From positions 1-7,073 of the forward strand of contig SCTV01000018.1 in NCBI GenBank assembly GCA_004298345.1: 7,073 nt of DNA, written 5' to 3'. Position numbers and translations under genes: made by a program. Every line of letters starts with the position of its first letter. The first letter of the stretch is position 1. The DNA is from Patescibacteria group bacterium. Its GTDB lineage: Bacteria > Patescibacteriota > Minisyncoccia > Phycocordibacterales > PALSA-1337. This document shows, piece after piece, positions 6,093-7,073 of this stretch. Below the pieces are notes generated by a model. The model did no database searches, was not told the DNA's origin, and saw only the letters and a list, made by a program, of their open reading frames with translations.

Positions 6093-6168
6093 ATGCAAGC
6101 GATCCAGCGCTTGCGTAGAGTCACAAAATTGTGCTCCGCAAATTTCTGTGACTCTACCGGGAGTCGAA
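6081..6168. repeat. Inverted partial copy of the tRNA-Glu 3' half
   Basis: Positions 6081-6092 (TTCGACTCCCGG) and 6116-6125 (TAGAGTCACA) are together the exact reverse complement of 6147-6168, which is the T-arm, the 3' acceptor strand and the first trailer bases of tRNA-Glu. AAATT (6126-6130) and AATTT (6141-6145) extend the stem, with a 10-nt loop. The mirrored copy is interrupted by 23 bp (6093-6115) that form their own hairpin, GCAAGCG/CGCTTGC. In total 27 pairs form a three-way junction, half of it inside the tRNA gene. Confidence 0.85.
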
Positions 6169-6220
6169 CCCGGATTACAGCCTTGAGAAGGCCGTGTCCT
6201 AACCATTAGACGATAGAGCC
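6149..6220 (-). tRNA. tRNA-Glu (anticodon CTC)
   Basis: The minus strand folds as a full cloverleaf of 72 nt: acceptor GGCTCTA with TAGAGTC (one G-U pair), D-arm GTC/GAC around TAATGGTTAG, anticodon stem CGGCC/GGCTG, loop TTCTCAA with anticodon CTC (reads GAG, Glu), four-base variable loop, T-arm CCGGG/CCCGG with TTCGACT, and discriminator A. The D-arm sequence is typical of tRNA-Glu. CCA is not encoded; the trailer begins CAG, so the CCA end must be added by nucleotidyltransferase. The 3' trailer can fold back on the T-arm and acceptor (see the inverted copy at 6081-6168). The gene has its own promoter and is convergent with murF. Confidence 0.96.
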
Positions 6221-6239
6221 CTATACTGGAACAGAGAGC

Positions 6240-6268
6240 ACTATATCATTTTTTATGTTTTTTGTCAC
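6240..6268 (-). promoter_or_regulatory. Promoter of tRNA-Glu
   Basis: On the minus strand GTGACA (6263-6268) is followed by 17 bp and TATAGT (6240-6245). Both boxes match the sigma-70 consensus at 5 of 6 positions. Transcription would start near 6233, leaving a short leader of about 12 nt before the tRNA at 6220. It is the clearest promoter in the window. Confidence 0.75.
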
Positions 6269-6298
6269 TATTTTTTGTTAGGTCACTTTATTTTTTTG

Positions 6299-6326
6299 AA
6301 ATAAAAAACTCGTGATAGACGAGTTT
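6299..6326 (-). terminator. Rho-independent terminator of the small minus-strand ORF
   Basis: On the minus strand AAACTCGT and ACGAGTTT form an 8-bp stem around a CTATC loop, followed directly by TTTATTTC. It lies 23 bp after the stop codon of the ORF at 6350-6592 and separates it from the tRNA-Glu promoter downstream. Confidence 0.82.
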
Positions 6327-6349
6327 AGTGATGAGGAAGGAGAGACAGG

Positions 6350-6592
6350 TTACAGTGGAAGTTCTGGATCAGAACCATCGGCTTCTAATTCCATTTCTTT
6401 TACCACACCAACGACGAGACTCTGGAAATTTTTAGTTCTCGGCGCCTCATGCACCGGGATCTCTTGTTCATATATGACCCAAGCGATCTGATTTGACAGA
6501 GAACCGCCTAGCTTCTTTTTGTTTTCTTCCACCTTCCTCCATACCACCACTTTCTTTGCCACTGCATGCACTTTTTGCATGTATTCATTCAT
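6350..6592 (-). CDS. Hypothetical protein, about 80 residues
   Basis: I do not recognise this protein. With the ATG at 6592 it has 80 residues (MNEYMQKVHAVAKKVVVWRK at the start): a basic N-terminal half rich in Val and Lys, an internal Trp-containing stretch (SNQIAWVIYEQEIPVHEAP), then FQSLVVGVVKEM and an acidic tail (EADGSDPELPL). No signal peptide, membrane segment or metal-binding Cys is seen. The frame is open up to an ATG at 6637, but that start lies upstream of a strong terminator-like hairpin (6593-6620) which would then be coding, so 6592 is preferred; ATG 6580 (76 residues) is also possible. A downstream terminator supports a real transcription unit. The start has no Shine-Dalgarno motif; a weak promoter overlaps the hairpin. 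Confidence 0.6.
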   Translation of the reverse strand: MNEYMQKVHAVAKKVVVWRKVEENKKKLGGSLSNQIAWVIYEQEIPVHEAPRTKNFQSLVVGVVKEMELEADGSDPELPL

Positions 6593-6620
6593 AAAAAACA
6601 GAGCGTTGACTCTGTTTTTT
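6593..6620 (-). terminator. Bidirectional hairpin terminator after yqeY
   Basis: AAAAAACAGAG (6593-6603) pairs perfectly with CTCTGTTTTTT (6610-6620) around a 6-nt loop; T-runs follow in both directions. It lies 38 bp after the yqeY stop on the minus strand and would end that transcript. Its last T abuts the preferred start codon of the next ORF at 6592. Confidence 0.75.
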
Positions 6621-6646
6621 ATACCATATTTATTCAATTTTTACAA
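6618..6646 (-). promoter_or_regulatory. Possible promoter of the small minus-strand ORF
   Basis: On the minus strand TTGTAA (6641-6646) lies 17 bp before TATAAA (6618-6623). Transcription would start near 6611, inside the hairpin, giving a leader of under 20 nt. If real, it explains how an ORF immediately after a terminator is expressed. The area is AT-rich, so chance matches are likely. Confidence 0.3.
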
Positions 6647-6658
6647 TCAAGAATAGAT

Positions 6659-7073
6659 TTACTGAAACAGGCTTTCGACCACCGCTTTTACATCCATACC
6701 ATCGGCCTGACCCTTAGTTTCTTTCATCACCGCACCGATAAACTGTCCCATTTTAGCTTTATCTGTAACTCCCATTTTTGCCTTGAGTGCTTCAGCGATT
6801 TTCTTTATTTCATCTTGACCCATCATTTTTGGAAGGAATGTCTCAAGTATCGCGAGCTCGGCTTTTTCATCTACTGCGAGATCCTCACGACCGCCTTTGG
6901 TAAACTGATCAATAGAGTCCTTGCGCTGTTTGACAGCCTTTTTTACTACAGCCATAGCTTCCTCATCAGTCAGAGCATCCTGAGGAGCTTTGTTTTTGGC
7001 TACGAGCTCGTTGGTAAATACCGCCATGAGTCCACGTATAACACCTAGTCGCACGGCATCCTTTGCGATCATG
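6659..7073 (-). CDS. yqeY: GatB/YqeY domain protein, partial (5' end outside window)
   Basis: The minus-strand frame is open to the right edge, and the Met at 7072 is probably internal: the family normally has some 15-20 residues before the AKDAVRLGVIRGL helix. The visible 137 residues contain DAVRLGVIRGLMAVFTNE, ELVAKNKAP, DEEAMAVVKKAVKQRKDSI, FTKGGRED, ELAILETFLPKMM and a C-terminal KMGQFIGAVMKETKGQADG, all typical of YqeY. The family shares the helical tail domains of GatB, the subunit of Glu-tRNA(Gln)/Asp-tRNA(Asn) amidotransferase, and is thought to bind tRNA; its precise role is not settled. It ends with TAA and a hairpin terminator 38 bp later. Confidence 0.9.
   Translation of the reverse strand, partial: MIAKDAVRLGVIRGLMAVFTNELVAKNKAPQDALTDEEAMAVVKKAVKQRKDSIDQFTKGGREDLAVDEKAELAILETFLPKMMGQDEIKKIAEALKAKMGVTDKAKMGQFIGAVMKETKGQADGMDVKAVVESLFQ

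Noticed and set aside
5958..6209. 83-codon ORF overlapping the murF end and tRNA-Glu
   Set aside because: It runs through the tRNA and the inverted repeats and encodes the kind of Arg/Ser/Thr-rich peptide that results from translating antisense tRNA.
5990..6220. Integrative-element attachment site at tRNA-Glu
   Set aside because: The repeated tRNA 3' segment is mainly inverted, and no integrase or second direct copy with a clean boundary is present.
6566..7048. 160-codon + strand ORF opposite yqeY
   Set aside because: It is the antisense of the YqeY gene, with a low-complexity Phe/His/Leu-rich product.

Overview
The window looks like a piece of a Candidate Phyla Radiation (Patescibacteria, Parcubacteria-like) chromosome. 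Four things point there: a moderately AT-rich sequence, no Shine-Dalgarno motif in front of any gene whose start is visible, a MurF without the usual N-terminal UDP-binding domain but with a basic N-terminal segment leading into its P-loop, and a very short division/cell-wall (dcw) cluster. The assignment is by family resemblance only; no search was run.

Layout. Positions 1-536 hold the 3' end of a class II lysyl-tRNA synthetase gene (lysS), closed by a perfect 22-bp hairpin terminator. Positions 592-918 have no convincing gene but hold, in order, a long-range stem (606-738), a perfect DnaA box (766-774), a likely promoter with MraZ-type TGGGA repeats (787-833) and a leader hairpin (863-896). 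A 48-codon ORF (919-1065) precedes a compact + strand cluster: mraZ, rsmH, an FtsL-like gene, ftsI and murF. mraZ-rsmH and rsmH-ftsL are 4 and 6 bp apart. The ftsL-ftsI gap is instead 166 bp and is filled by a large nested inverted repeat that runs into the first codons of ftsI. After murF lies a convergent region rich in inverted repeats (5990-6168), then on the minus strand tRNA-Glu(CTC) with a clear promoter, a small unrecognised ORF with its own terminator, and the partial 3' part of a GatB/YqeY-family gene.

How it fits together. MraZ is the cluster's transcription factor and probably represses the promoter carrying the TGGGA repeats. RsmH methylates 16S rRNA. The FtsL-like protein and the class B penicillin-binding protein FtsI belong to the septal peptidoglycan machinery. 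MurF makes the last cytoplasmic ligation of the muropeptide. The usual murE, mraY, murD, ftsW, murG, murC, ftsQ, ftsA and ftsZ do not follow murF here. lysS, tRNA-Glu and yqeY are translation-related neighbours.

The most unusual signals are two large inverted repeats, each with one arm inside a functional gene: one surrounds the ftsI start codon, the other mirrors the 3' half of tRNA-Glu. I found no defence system, CRISPR array, transposase or phage gene.
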